Source of the DNA: Nocardioides sp. W7
GTDB lineage: Bacteria; Actinomycetota; Actinomycetes; Propionibacteriales; Nocardioidaceae
Direction of reading: 5' to 3'
NCBI RefSeq assembly: GCF_022919075.1
Contig: NZ_CP095078.1
Location: forward strand, 2,046,001 to 2,110,000
DNA: 64,000 nt
Below the pieces are notes generated by a model, which searched no databases, was not told where the DNA came from, and saw only the letters and a list, made by a program, of their open reading frames with translations. The translations under genes and the position numbers were made by a program. Positions 50,140-58,904 of this stretch are shown one piece after another (the stretch's first letter is position 1; each line of letters begins with the position of its first letter).

Positions 50140-51564
50140 ATGCGGTGGGTCATCAGGAGGCTGGGGCTGGGCGAGCACCGCGGTGCGCCCCGGGCCGCGG
50201 CGTTCTTCGTCGTCGGGTACGCCGTGCTGCTGCTGGCCGTGCCCTCGCAGCTGATCCTGGCGCCGCTCGGTGCCCCGGGCACTCCCGCCAACCTCTGGGC
50301 GCTCGGCGGGCTGCTGTGCTGGATCTGCGCGACGGTCGGCGGCCTGAACCCGGTGCGCGGCGCCACCGCGACCCGGATCGCCGTCGGCATGCTGACCGTG
50401 GCGGTGCTCGCTGCGTACGCCAACGGGACCGTGTCGGGCTGGTACGCCCCGCCGGACGTTCGTCAGGTGACCGACGAGCTGTGGACCCTGGTGCCGCCGA
50501 CGGTCTCCGACATCACCGCCACGATGATCAAGGCCGCCGACCGCGGGCTGCTCTCCTTCGCCGGCTGGATGGCGGTGGTGCTGATCTCTGCGGAGGGGAT
50601 CCGTTCCTGGCGGGACCTGGAGCTGGTCGTCGCGGTGGTGGCCTGGCTCGGGACGCTGCTGGCCGCGCTCGGGCTGGCGCAGTTCCTCTGGGGCATCGAC
50701 ATCGCGCGCTACATCCAGATCCCGGGGCTCACCCCGAACGCCGACTTCGGTGCGGTGCTGGCGCGCTCGACGCTGAACCGGGTGTCCGGGACGGCCGTGC
50801 ACCCGATCGAGTTCGGCGTGGTGCTCGCCAGCATTTTCCCGCTGGCGCTGCACTACAGCATCCACCGGTGGGGCCGGCGCGGTGCGCTGCTGCCGGTCGG
50901 GCTGGTGCTCGTGGGCGCGACGCTGTCGGTGTCGCGATCGGCGATCCTGGTGCTCGCGGTGACGATGGTCGTGCTGCTCCTCGGGTGGCCGAACGCCTGG
51001 CGGATCCGGGCGCTGATGCTGGCGCCGTTCGTCGTGGTCGGTCTCCGGCTCGCGATCCCCGGCCTGGTCGGCACGATCGTCTCGCTGTTCAAGAACGTCC
51101 AGAACGACCCCAGCGTGAGCGGGCGCACCGACGACTACGGCGTGGTCTTCGAGCTCTACGGCGAGCACCCGTGGCTGGGCCGCGGGCTGTTCACCTTCGT
51201 GCCGCGGCACTACCGCATCCTCGATGACCAGTACCTGATGATCCTGCTCGAGCTGGGTGTGCTCGGCCTGGTCGCGACGATGCTGCTCATCCTGACCGGC
51301 TTCGCGAACGGCCACCGCGCCCGACGGTGGGCGCGGACGGCCCGGTCGCGGCACCTCGGCCTGGCCCTCGCCGCGTCGATCCTCGGCAGCGCGGTGGGCA
51401 TGGTGACCTTCGACGCCTGGGGGTTCCCGATGGCTGCGGGCAGCTCCTTCCTGCTGATCGGGCTGGCCTGTGCGGCCGCGCAGCTCGCGCTCGAGGAGCG
51501 CCCGCGCGAGCACCTCGAGGTCCCTGCCGGCACCGGCGGCGCCGTGAAGGAGACGACCCCGTGA
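50140..51564 (+). CDS. O-antigen polymerase/ligase-like membrane protein (Wzy/WaaL-type)
   Basis: 474 residues with about eleven hydrophobic segments. A long extracytoplasmic loop (about 330-355) carries SGRTDDYGVVFELYGEHPWLGRGLFTFVPRHYRILDDQYLMILLELGVLG, the Wzy_C-type pattern with conserved Arg and Glu/Asp. The family joins lipid-linked repeat units. I choose ATG 50140; the start is preceded by no clear RBS and sits 5 bp after the previous stop, so translational coupling is probable. Overlaps the next GT2 gene by GTGA. Confidence 0.85.
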   Translation: MRWVIRRLGLGEHRGAPRAAAFFVVGYAVLLLAVPSQLILAPLGAPGTPANLWALGGLLCWICATVGGLNPVRGATATRIAVGMLTVAVLAAYANGTVSGWYAPPDVRQVTDELWTLVPPTVSDITATMIKAADRGLLSFAGWMAVVLISAEGIRSWRDLELVVAVVAWLGTLLAALGLAQFLWGIDIARYIQIPGLTPNADFGAVLARSTLNRVSGTAVHPIEFGVVLASIFPLALHYSIHRWGRRGALLPVGLVLVGATLSVSRSAILVLAVTMVVLLLGWPNAWRIRALMLAPFVVVGLRLAIPGLVGTIVSLFKNVQNDPSVSGRTDDYGVVFELYGEHPWLGRGLFTFVPRHYRILDDQYLMILLELGVLGLVATMLLILTGFANGHRARRWARTARSRHLGLALAASILGSAVGMVTFDAWGFPMAAGSSFLLIGLACAAAQLALEERPREHLEVPAGTGGAVKETTP

Positions 51565-52481
51565 CGCCCGAGGAGCGGGTGCTCGTGGCCGTCGTGGCCT
51601 ACAACAGCGCCGACGTGCTGCCCGGCCTGCTGGCCAGCCTGCCGGCGGCGATGGCCGGCGTACCGTGGCAGACCGTCGTGGTCGACAACGACTCCGCCGA
51701 CGACAGCATCGACGTCGTCCGGCGCCTCGCGCCCGATGCCCGCGTCGTGGCCACCGGGCGCAACGGCGGGTACTCCGCCGGCATCAACGCCGCCGTCGCC
51801 GCGGGCGGCCCGCACACCGCGGTCCTCGTGCTCAACCCCGACGTCCGGCTCGACCCCGGCTGCGTGCCGGCCCTGCTGGCCGCGCTGCGCGAGCCCGGCG
51901 TCGGGATCGCCGTGCCGCGGCTGCGCGACGCCCGCGGCGTCCGGATCGACTCGCTGCGTCGCGAGCCCACGCTGGTGCGTGCTCTCGCCGACGCCGTGGT
52001 GGGCGCCGAGCGGGCCGGGCGGCACGGGCGGCTCGGCGAGGTCGTCACCGACCCCGAGGCGTACGACGGCGCCACCGACACCGACTGGGCCGAGGGGTCC
52101 ACGCAGCTGATCGGTGCGGCCTGCTGGGCGCGGGTGGGGACGTGGGACGAGTCGTACTTCCTCTACTCCGAGGAGGCCGACTACGACCTGCGCGCCCGCG
52201 ACGCCGGGTTCGCGACCCGCTACGTGCCCACCGCCGGCGCGGTGCACCTGGAGGGCGGCTCGGCGGGCTCGGCCCGCCTGTGGCCGCTGCTGGTCGTCAA
52301 CCGGGTGCGGCTGTTCCGCCGTCGCCGGGGGTGGCTGCCGGCGGTGCTGTTCTGGGCGGTCCTGGTGCTGCGGGAGGGGAGTCGGGCCTGCCTGGGCCGG
52401 CCCGCGTCGAAGGCCGCGCTGTGGGCGCTGCTCGACCCGGTCCGGCTGCGCGAGCCCGCCGGTCCCGGATGGCTGCGCTGA
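51561..52481 (+). CDS. Family 2 glycosyltransferase, rhamnosyltransferase-like
   Basis: 306 residues. VLVAVVAYNSADVLPGLLASL, VVVDNDSADDS, NGGYSAGINAA and LVLNPDVRLDPG give the GT2 signature, with DxD replaced by NPD as in rhamnosyl- and galactofuranosyltransferases. GAACWARVGTWDESYFLYSEEADYDLRARDAGF holds the catalytic acidic region. Two weak hydrophobic stretches lie at the C-terminus. The last gene of the operon, with an 11-bp inverted repeat 8 bp after its stop. Confidence 0.87.
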   Translation: MTPEERVLVAVVAYNSADVLPGLLASLPAAMAGVPWQTVVVDNDSADDSIDVVRRLAPDARVVATGRNGGYSAGINAAVAAGGPHTAVLVLNPDVRLDPGCVPALLAALREPGVGIAVPRLRDARGVRIDSLRREPTLVRALADAVVGAERAGRHGRLGEVVTDPEAYDGATDTDWAEGSTQLIGAACWARVGTWDESYFLYSEEADYDLRARDAGFATRYVPTAGAVHLEGGSAGSARLWPLLVVNRVRLFRRRRGWLPAVLFWAVLVLREGSRACLGRPASKAALWALLDPVRLREPAGPGWLR

Positions 52482-52488
52482 TCCGGGA

Positions 52489-52537
52489 TGGTCCCTGACG
52501 GTGTGCCGGCGGGCGACCTGCAGAAGGTCAGGGACCA
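52489..52537 (+). terminator. Large inverted repeat ending the EPS operon
   Basis: TGGTCCCTGAC 52489-52499 pairs perfectly with GTCAGGGACCA 52527-52537 around a 27-nt loop, 8 bp after the last glycosyltransferase. Probable terminator. Confidence 0.55.
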
Positions 52538-52619
52538 GGCAGGGTGCCGGTGCGTCAGCTGTGGGCCGTCTTTGCTATCCGTGTGACAAGTTCTCGAGGA
52601 TCTGTCCCAGTGCTTCCCC

Positions 52620-52633
52620 TCGCTATTGAGGGC
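52620..52633. promoter_or_regulatory. EPS-locus motif copy upstream of a small secreted protein
   Basis: TCGCTATTGAGGGC contains the conserved right half ATTGAGGG and Cs at the left. It is 74 bp upstream of ATG 52708. The match is weaker than at 40356. Confidence 0.35.
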
Positions 52634-52707
52634 GCGAGCCGCCGGCCCTAGCCTCCGTCACGAAGCCGTGCTGCTGGTCCGGTCGGGAGTGGAAGGGCGA
52701 ACATCTC

Positions 52708-53112
52708 ATGAGCGAGACGAACGGAATCAGACGCAGGGCGACAGCGATTCTCGCGACGTCGGCCCTGCTGGCCACGCCTGCCCTGCTCGCACCTGCGAGT
52801 GCCCGGCCCTCGGCAGCCGAGGAGCCGTGCACGAAGGTCTACGGCGTCCGCGTTCAGCTGTTGAAGTCGGAGCGCGCGACCCGGGGTGGAGCCGTCCTGA
52901 AGATCACCAATGCCGCACGGTGTCCGCGAGGACGGTTCAAGGTCAGGTGGCCGGGTGGCTCGAAGACCCTGCGCATCCGGCCCGACAGCGTCGGCGTCGC
53001 CAGGCTGCGGCTGCCGCGCCTCACGCCCGGCGATCGGGTCACCGTCGTCTACCGATCCCACGGCCAGGTGGCCGGACGCGACCGCATCACGATCAGGCCG
53101 CCACGCCCCTGA
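52708..53112 (+). CDS. Small secreted protein of unknown function
   Basis: 134 residues. A clear signal peptide (ATAILATSALLATPALLAPASARPSA) is followed by a mature part of about 95 residues with two Cys (CTKVYG and ARCPRGR), probably one disulfide, and a high content of Arg and Val. The alternating strand pattern (GRFKVRWPGGSKTLRI, RVTVVYRSHGQVAGRDRITI) suggests an Ig-like beta sandwich. It lies between the EPS operon and a polysaccharide deacetylase on the other strand. GGAAGGG is about ten bases upstream of ATG 52708, and an EPS motif lies 74 bp before. It may interact with the polymer. Confidence 0.65.
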   Translation: MSETNGIRRRATAILATSALLATPALLAPASARPSAAEEPCTKVYGVRVQLLKSERATRGGAVLKITNAARCPRGRFKVRWPGGSKTLRIRPDSVGVARLRLPRLTPGDRVTVVYRSHGQVAGRDRITIRPPRP

Positions 53113-53130
53113 GGTTGCTCCGCCGCGTTC

Positions 53131-53808
53131 TCAGCGCAGGCGCTTGGCCAGGCCGACCAGCTCGCCGCGGGCGCGGTGCGGGAGCGGCGGTCGGCGCAGC
53201 ACGCTCGTGCGCAGCCCGTCGAGGGTGTCGCCGGCCCGCAGGCTGAAGCGCGGCTGGATCCAGTCGCCGTCGCGGGCCCAGCGGCGGTCGCTGGTGTGCA
53301 CGCTGCGGTAGCCCAGGGAGCGCAGCCGCCGCAGCAGGGCTCGGTCGTAGCGGCCCAGCGGCAGGGCGGCGTCCTCGACGGGCTCGCCGAGCAGGATCTC
53401 GAGCCGGTCCCGGGCCGTGACGAGCTCGCGCTCCCGCACGGCGGGGTCCATCCGCCGCCACGGTCGGTGGTCCATCCCGTGGGTGCCGATCCGCATCCCG
53501 CGCTGCTGGAGCTGAAGGACCTGGTCGCGGCTCAGGCTGCCGTCCTGGTCGAGCCGGCCGGCGAGCACGAAGAAGGTGGCCGACAGCCCGCGCTCGAGGA
53601 GCGCCGGCAGGCCGGTCTCGGCGTCGGAGGCGTTGCCGTCGTCGAAGCTCAGCCGGACCCGCGGGTCGTCGGCCACCTCGTCGAGGATCCGGTGGAACAG
53701 CTCGGTGCCGATCCAGTACGGCGCCTCGCCGGGCTCGAGCTCGCGAGCCGGGGCGCCGATCCCGTGGAAGCAGAGGTTGAGGCACGGCTCCGGCGGCACG
53801 GTGGTCAT
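53131..53808 (-). CDS. Polysaccharide deacetylase (NodB-type)
   Basis: 225 residues from ATG 53808. The carbohydrate esterase 4 (NodB) fold: RLSFDDGNASD with the Asp pair at 56-57, SATFFVLAG, IGTHGMDHRPW (zinc His110 and His114), LPLGRYDRALLRRLRSLGYRSVHTSD. It removes N- or O-acetyl groups from polysaccharides. No signal peptide is present, so an intracellular or membrane-surface role on an EPS precursor is possible, unlike secreted esterases. Its ATG lies in the stop of the preceding GT2 gene, suggesting one unit. Confidence 0.82.
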   Translation of the reverse strand: MTTVPPEPCLNLCFHGIGAPARELEPGEAPYWIGTELFHRILDEVADDPRVRLSFDDGNASDAETGLPALLERGLSATFFVLAGRLDQDGSLSRDQVLQLQQRGMRIGTHGMDHRPWRRMDPAVRERELVTARDRLEILLGEPVEDAALPLGRYDRALLRRLRSLGYRSVHTSDRRWARDGDWIQPRFSLRAGDTLDGLRTSVLRRPPLPHRARGELVGLAKRLR

Positions 53809-54710
53809 CGGGCCACCCCGGTCCGGGTCGAGGCGTCGCGACCCCAGGCCGCGGCACCGCTCGGTGGCACTCGTCGGGCCTGGAGGGCGGCCCAGCCGGT
53901 GAGCGCGACGTACACGACGGCCGCGGGGGCGAGCCAGGGCCGGGGGAGCACCACCTCGCGCAGCCAGGCCGCGCGGTCGGAGCGGCGTACCCCCGCCCCG
54001 GGCTGGCGCCCGCGAGAGGTACGACGCAGCTCGGCGTTCCCGCGGCGCACCCGGACCAGGCGCCGGACCAGGTCGCCGGTGCGCATCGGAGCCGCCACGG
54101 TGGTGGCCACGTCCGGGAGCTGCACCCGCTCCTCGTCGGTGAAGAGGGAGTCGAGGAAGAGGTCGTCGGCGACGATGTCGGGGAAGGTCGTGAACCGGCC
54201 CCGGCCGGCCTCCGAGAGGGCGATCATGCCCCGGCCGAACAGGCCGCGCTCGAAGACCGGGAGCCGCCGGTGCACCGCCGTGTAGGCCCGCACCGGCCAG
54301 GGTCGCCCGGTTACCTCGACGTGCCGCGACGGCACCGCGACCAGCGGCCTGCCGGGCCCGTCGAGGACCTCGCAGAGCCGGCGCACGGTCGCGACGGTGG
54401 CGGGGATGTCGGCGTCCAGGTAGACCCGCGGGAACGCGGTCGCGACCCGGTCGCCGGCGCGCAGCGCCTCGGTCTTGCTGGGCCGCTCGCACTCGAGCAC
54501 GGTGACCCCGGCGTACTGCCGGGCCCGGTCGGCGGTCCGGTCGGTGCAGCCGTTCGCGACGACCACCACCTCCAGCTCGCCGGGACCGGAGCCGGACAGC
54601 AGCGCGCTGAGGGTGCGGCCGATCACCTGCTCCTCGTCGTGGGCGGCCACCACCACGCTCGCGCGCGCCGTGGCCGGATGCGTGGCGGGCTCGCTCCTGG
54701 CTTCGCTCAT
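53805..54710 (-). CDS. Family 2 glycosyltransferase (cell-surface, membrane-anchored)
   Basis: 301 residues from ATG 54710 (an upstream ATG at 54788 would add 26 low-complexity aa). SVVVAAHDEEQVIGRTLSALL, VVVVANGCTDRTADRARQYAG and VYLDADIP carry the GT2 domain with DxD-like DAD; a hydrophobic segment lies at the C-terminus (LAPAAVVYVALTGWAALQ). FTTFPDIVADDLFLDSLF is typical of the actinobacterial glucosyl-3-phosphoglycerate-synthase-like group. The gene is the first of a pair with the deacetylase (ATGA overlap) and is divergent from the GNAT gene. The RBS is weak. Confidence 0.8.
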   Translation of the reverse strand: MSEARSEPATHPATARASVVVAAHDEEQVIGRTLSALLSGSGPGELEVVVVANGCTDRTADRARQYAGVTVLECERPSKTEALRAGDRVATAFPRVYLDADIPATVATVRRLCEVLDGPGRPLVAVPSRHVEVTGRPWPVRAYTAVHRRLPVFERGLFGRGMIALSEAGRGRFTTFPDIVADDLFLDSLFTDEERVQLPDVATTVAAPMRTGDLVRRLVRVRRGNAELRRTSRGRQPGAGVRRSDRAAWLREVVLPRPWLAPAAVVYVALTGWAALQARRVPPSGAAAWGRDASTRTGVAR

Positions 54711-54817
54711 GGAGCCAGCCTGGGCGCGGTCACCGCGGCCTCGGGCGGCCTCTCGAGTCGCTCCCCAGGATTGGGTACGCGCCGGCACAGCCGCCCGTTA
54801 CTCCCGGCTGCGCTCCC

Positions 54818-54823
54818 TACCGT
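54818..54823 (+). promoter_or_regulatory. -10 element TACCGT of the GNAT gene
   Basis: TACCGT ends seven bases before ATG 54831 with no RBS, so the transcript looks leaderless. CCCCAGGATTGGG at 54763-54775 is a diverged relative of the EPS motif in the same divergent region. Confidence 0.4.
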
Positions 54824-54830
54824 CGTGGAC

Positions 54831-55691
54831 ATGCTCGACGACGACACCGTCCGGGTCGCGCCCATCCGTCCGGCCGACCTGCCGGAGGTGGGGGCGTTCC
54901 TCCACGACCACCTCAACCCCCGGCTCAGCGCGGCCGAGTGGGCGGTGGCCGCCGTACCCACCTGGCGGGTCGACGCGCCCAACCACGGCTTCCTGCTGCG
55001 AGCGGGCGACCGGCTGGTCGGGGTCCAGCTCGCGTTCTACGCCGAGCGTGAGGTCGCGGGGCGGCCGGTGCGCTTCTGCAACCTCGGCGCCTGGTGCGTC
55101 CTCGAGCCCTACCGCGGTCACGGCCTGCGCCTGCTCCGGGCCGCCCTGGCGCAGCGCGGGCACGTGTTCACCGACCTCTCGCCCAGCGGCTCGGTCGTGG
55201 CGATCAACGAGCGGCTGCGCTTCCGGCGCCTCGACACGACCACGGCGCTGGTGGCCAACCTTCCCGGCCGGCGCCGGGCCCGGGTCGTCACCGACCTCGA
55301 CGAGATCGACCGCCGTCTCGAGGGTGTCGACCGGGTGCTGTTCCGCGACCACCGCGGTGCCGGGGCGGCGCACCACGTGCTCCTCGACGCCGGCCCGCGC
55401 GGGCACTGCTACGTGATGTACCGCAGCGACCGGCGCCGCGGGATGCGGCTGTTCGCGACCCTGCTGCACGTCTCGGACCCGCGCCTGCTGCGCCGCTGCC
55501 GGCCCGACCTGGCCCGGCACCTTCTCGCGCGTCGGCTGCCGGTGACCCTCGCCGAGCTGCGCGTCGTCGGCGAGCGCCCGGCCGGGTCGGTGCTGCTGCG
55601 CCACCCGCGACCCAAGCAGGTCCGTGGCGCCGAGGTGTCCCCGGACGCCGTCGACAGCCTCTACAGCGAGCTCGTGCTCGTCGCCTGGTGA
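54831..55691 (+). CDS. GNAT-like acyltransferase
   Basis: 286 residues from ATG 54831 (GTG 54825 also possible). The N-terminal 170 residues form a GNAT fold: VRVAPIRPADLPEVGAFL, VGVQLAFYAEREV, RFCNLGAWCVLEPYRGHGLRLLRAALAQRGHVFTDLSPSGSVVAINERLRFRRLD with the acetyl-CoA loop near 98-105. The C-terminal part is similar to nothing I can name. It directly precedes the acyl ligase/decarboxylase/ACP genes, and could transfer an acyl or aminoacyl group made by them onto the glycan. This is inference; GNAT assignment is moderately sure. Confidence 0.62.
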   Translation: MLDDDTVRVAPIRPADLPEVGAFLHDHLNPRLSAAEWAVAAVPTWRVDAPNHGFLLRAGDRLVGVQLAFYAEREVAGRPVRFCNLGAWCVLEPYRGHGLRLLRAALAQRGHVFTDLSPSGSVVAINERLRFRRLDTTTALVANLPGRRRARVVTDLDEIDRRLEGVDRVLFRDHRGAGAAHHVLLDAGPRGHCYVMYRSDRRRGMRLFATLLHVSDPRLLRRCRPDLARHLLARRLPVTLAELRVVGERPAGSVLLRHPRPKQVRGAEVSPDAVDSLYSELVLVAW

Positions 55692-55743
55692 CCCCGTGAC
55701 CGCCCACCCGCCCCTGCCCCTGCCGCTGCTCAGGAGTCCCCAC

Positions 55744-57327
55744 ATGCGTGTCCACCTCCACGATCTGCTCGACGAGCAGGCCCGCCGGCACCCGAACCGG
55801 CCGGCGCTGACCGACAGCAACCGCACGGTCCGGTACGCCGACCTCTCCGAGCGCGTGCACGAGCTCGCGGCCGGGCTGCACGCCATCGGCCTGGACCGCG
55901 GCGACCGGGTCGCGGTGCTGCTCGACAAGCGGATCGAGACGGTCGAGTCCCTCTTCGCCACCTCGGCGGCCGGCGGGGTGTTCGTCCCCGTCAACCCGCT
56001 GCTGCGGCCTCCGCAGGTCCGGCACGTGCTCGCGGACTGCGGCGTCCGGGTGCTGGTGACCTCGACCCAGCGCTGGCAGGCCCTCGCGGCCGAGCCGGGC
56101 CTGCCGCCGACCCTGGAGCAGGTACTGCTCGTCGACGACGCGGGGGAGGCCCGGCCGGCCCACTCCCACGGTCCGGCGCTGGTGCCCTGGTCGGAGGTGC
56201 TCGCGGCCGGGCGCGGGTCCGCGCCGGCGTCGTACCGCGGGGTCGAGGGCGACCTCGCCGCGATCCTCTACACCTCGGGCAGCACCGGCCGCCCGAAGGG
56301 CGTGGTGCTCACGCACCGCAACCTGATCGTCGGCGCCGAGAGCGTCAGCGGCTACCTCGGCAACGGGCCCGAGGACGTGATCCTGGCGGCGCTGCCGCTC
56401 AGCTTCGACGCCGGCCTCAGCCAGCTGACGACGGCGTTCGCCGTGGGTGCCCACGTGGTGCTGGTCAACTACCTGCTGCCCGGCGACGTCGTCCGGCTCT
56501 GCGTCGAGCACGGCGTCACCGGCCTCACCGGGGTGCCGCCGCTGTGGACCCAGCTCGCCGCGGCCAGCTGGCCGGCGGAGGGGATCCGGCTGCGCTACGT
56601 CGCCAACACCGGGGGCCGGCTCCCGCGCGCCACCCTGGCCCGGCTGCGCGAGCTCTTCCCGCAGGCGCGGCCCTACCTGATGTACGGCCTCACCGAGGCC
56701 TTCCGCTCGACGTACCTCGACCCCGACGAGGTCGACCGCCGGCCCGACTCGATCGGGAAGGCGGTGCCGGACGCCGAGATCCTGGTGCTGCGTCCCGACG
56801 GGACGCCCGCCGGGCCCGGCGAGGAGGGCGAGCTGGTGCACCGCGGCCCGCTCGTCGCGCTGGGCTACTGGAACGACACCGAGCGCAGCGCCGAGCGGTT
56901 CCGCCCGCTGCCCGGGACGGTCGCCGGCTGGCGGCCGCCCGAGCTCGCCGTCTGGTCGGGCGACACGGTGGTCGCCGACGAGGAGGGCTTCCTGTTCTTC
57001 GTCGGCCGCCGCGACGACATGATCAAGACCTCCGGCTACCGGGTCAGCCCGACCGAGGTGGAGGAGGCGGCGTACGAGACCCGGATGGTGGGCGACGCGG
57101 TCGCGATCGGGGTCGAGGACGAGCGGCTCGGCCAGCGGATCGTGCTGATCGTCAGCCCGCGCTCCGAGGCCGACGCCGACCTCGCGGACACCGGCCCGCT
57201 GCTGGCGCTGCTGCGGCGCCGGCTGCCGCTGTTCATGGTGCCCGCGGAGATCCGGGTCCGCGCCCAGCTCCCGCGCTCGCCCAACGGCAAGCTCGACCGG
57301 GTCCTGCTCAAGGAGGAGGTCTCGTGA
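55744..57327 (+). CDS. AMP-forming acyl-CoA ligase, exosortase-A-system-associated type
   Basis: 527 residues of the ANL superfamily. AILYTSGSTGRPKGVVLTH (about 175) is the AMP/phosphate loop, YGLTEAFRSTYLDP the adenine/Mg motif, SGDTVVADEEGFLFFVGRRDDMIKTSGYRVSPTEVEE the hinge, and PNGKLDR near the end carries the catalytic Lys516. The sequence order of the next genes (PLP decarboxylase, ACP, asparagine-synthase-like) is that of the ligase found beside exosortase A in proteobacteria. It would adenylate an acyl or amino acid for loading on the ACP at 58629. AGGAG lies upstream of the ATG. Confidence 0.82.
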   Translation: MRVHLHDLLDEQARRHPNRPALTDSNRTVRYADLSERVHELAAGLHAIGLDRGDRVAVLLDKRIETVESLFATSAAGGVFVPVNPLLRPPQVRHVLADCGVRVLVTSTQRWQALAAEPGLPPTLEQVLLVDDAGEARPAHSHGPALVPWSEVLAAGRGSAPASYRGVEGDLAAILYTSGSTGRPKGVVLTHRNLIVGAESVSGYLGNGPEDVILAALPLSFDAGLSQLTTAFAVGAHVVLVNYLLPGDVVRLCVEHGVTGLTGVPPLWTQLAAASWPAEGIRLRYVANTGGRLPRATLARLRELFPQARPYLMYGLTEAFRSTYLDPDEVDRRPDSIGKAVPDAEILVLRPDGTPAGPGEEGELVHRGPLVALGYWNDTERSAERFRPLPGTVAGWRPPELAVWSGDTVVADEEGFLFFVGRRDDMIKTSGYRVSPTEVEEAAYETRMVGDAVAIGVEDERLGQRIVLIVSPRSEADADLADTGPLLALLRRRLPLFMVPAEIRVRAQLPRSPNGKLDRVLLKEEVS

Positions 57328-58577
57328 CCGCGCAGACCATGCCCGAGGCGGCCCCCGTCGCCCGGCACCTCAACCGCTTCGGCACCGCGGGGGGCCAGCT
57401 GCTCGTCGGCGGGATCGAGCTGGAGCGACTCACCGCCCGGGTCGGGTCGACGCCGTACTTCGCCTACGACCGGTCCGCCGTGATCGCCGCGGTGGCCGCG
57501 CTGCGCGCCACGCTCGACGGCGCCGTCGAGATCGGGTACGCCGTCAAGGCCAACCCGATGCCGGCGCTCGTCGGTCAGCTGGCCCGCGTCGTCGACTGGC
57601 TCGACGTGGCCTCGGCCGGCGAGATGACGACGGCGCTCGACTCCGGGAAGTCGCCGGACCGGGTCACCTTCGCCGGGCCGGGCAAGACCGACGCCGAGCT
57701 GGCGATGGCGGTCGCCGCCGGGGTGCTGATCGAGCTGGAGTCGGCTCGGGAGGCGGCCCGGGTGCTGCGGGCCGGCGAGGCGATCGGGGTCCGGCCGCGG
57801 GTCGCCGTACGCGTCAACCCGGACTTCGCCGTGAAGGGCTCGGGCATGCGGATGGGCGGCGGACCCCAGCAGTTCGGGGTCGACGTCGAGGAGGTGCCGC
57901 ACCTGCTGGTGCTGCTCGCCGACCTGGACCTCGCCGTGGAGGGCTTCCACCTCTTCGCCGGCTCGCAGAACCTGCACGCCGACCTGGTCCGCCAGGCCCA
58001 CGAGCGGACAGTGGACCTGCTGCTCGACCTGGCCGACCGGCTCCCGGAGCCGGTGCGCTACCTCAACGTCGGTGGCGGCCTCGGCATCCCGTACGCCGAT
58101 CGCGACCGGCCCCTGGACCCCGAGGAGGTCGGCCGCCCGCTGGCCCGGCTGGTCCAGGAGCGGGTCCGGCCACGGCAGCCCGACGCCCGGGTGGTGCTGG
58201 AGCTCGGTCGCTACCTGGTGGGGGAGGCCGGCGTCTACGTCACCCGCGTTGTGGACCGCAAGGTGTCCCGGGGCCGGACCTACCTGGTCGTCGACGGCGG
58301 CATGCACCACCAGCTGGCCGCATCCGGCAACCTCGGCCAGGTCATCCGCCGCAACTACCCGATCGTGGTCGGCAACCGCCTCGACCGCGACGAGCGCGAG
58401 ACCGTCGACGTGGTCGGTTGCCTGTGCACCCCGCTCGACGTCCTCGGCGACCGGGTCGAGCTCCCGGTCGCCGACGTCGGCGACCTGGTCGTGGTCTTCC
58501 AGGCCGGTGCCTACGGCCGGACCGCGAGCCCCCAGCAGTTCCTCGGGCACCCGGCTCCGGCCGAGGTCCTGGTCTGA
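57324..58577 (+). CDS. PLP-dependent decarboxylase (Orn/DAP/Arg type), exosortase-A-associated type
   Basis: 417 residues of the alanine-racemase-fold decarboxylases. Lys75 in EIGYAVKANPMPAL is the PLP Schiff-base Lys; NVGGGLGIPY is the phosphate-binding loop; ELGRYLVGEAGVYVTRV and GCLCTPLDVLGD carry the second-monomer catalytic Cys and Asp. It decarboxylates a basic or diamino acid in known relatives, giving a diamine or amine. GTGA overlap with the ligase. Decarboxylated amine plus ACP-bound unit suggests a tailored amine decoration of the glycan. Confidence 0.85.
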   Translation: MTAQTMPEAAPVARHLNRFGTAGGQLLVGGIELERLTARVGSTPYFAYDRSAVIAAVAALRATLDGAVEIGYAVKANPMPALVGQLARVVDWLDVASAGEMTTALDSGKSPDRVTFAGPGKTDAELAMAVAAGVLIELESAREAARVLRAGEAIGVRPRVAVRVNPDFAVKGSGMRMGGGPQQFGVDVEEVPHLLVLLADLDLAVEGFHLFAGSQNLHADLVRQAHERTVDLLLDLADRLPEPVRYLNVGGGLGIPYADRDRPLDPEEVGRPLARLVQERVRPRQPDARVVLELGRYLVGEAGVYVTRVVDRKVSRGRTYLVVDGGMHHQLAASGNLGQVIRRNYPIVVGNRLDRDERETVDVVGCLCTPLDVLGDRVELPVADVGDLVVVFQAGAYGRTASPQQFLGHPAPAEVLV

Positions 58578-58628
58578 GTCCTGGTCCGAGTACTGGTCTG
58601 ATCCGTCCCGTCGTCGAAGGAGACTCCC

Positions 58629-58904
58629 GTGTCCCACCCCGTCACCCGCCCCGACCTGGTCCCGCAGGTGCGCGGCGTCCTGGTGCGCGTCCTCGGCATC
58701 GAGGAGCGCGAGCACCTCCTCGACGCCTCGACCCCGCTGCTCGGCGAGCTCCCCGAGCTGGACTCGCTCGCTGTCGTCGAGCTGGCCGTCGCCCTCGAGG
58801 AGGAGTTCGACATCGTCGTCGACGACGCCGACGTGACCGGCGAGCTGTTCGCCACCGTCGGCAGCCTGGCCGACTACGTCGCCGACCGGACCGGCGGGCC
58901 GTGA
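58629..58904 (+). CDS. Acyl carrier protein
   Basis: 91 residues, acidic, four-helix. LPELDSLAVVEL holds the phosphopantetheine Ser46 in the DSL motif. It is the partner of the AMP ligase two genes upstream, which would load it with an acyl or aminoacyl group after 4'-phosphopantetheinylation. GTG start 51 bp after the decarboxylase. The stop overlaps the asparagine-synthase-like GTG by GTGA. ACPs of this kind occur in exosortase-A loci. Confidence 0.88.
   Translation: MSHPVTRPDLVPQVRGVLVRVLGIEEREHLLDASTPLLGELPELDSLAVVELAVALEEEFDIVVDDADVTGELFATVGSLADYVADRTGGP

Noticed and set aside
54763..54775. CCCCAGGATTGGG as a further copy of the EPS motif
   Set aside because: Centre and length differ from the consensus; recorded only as a possible diverged relative.
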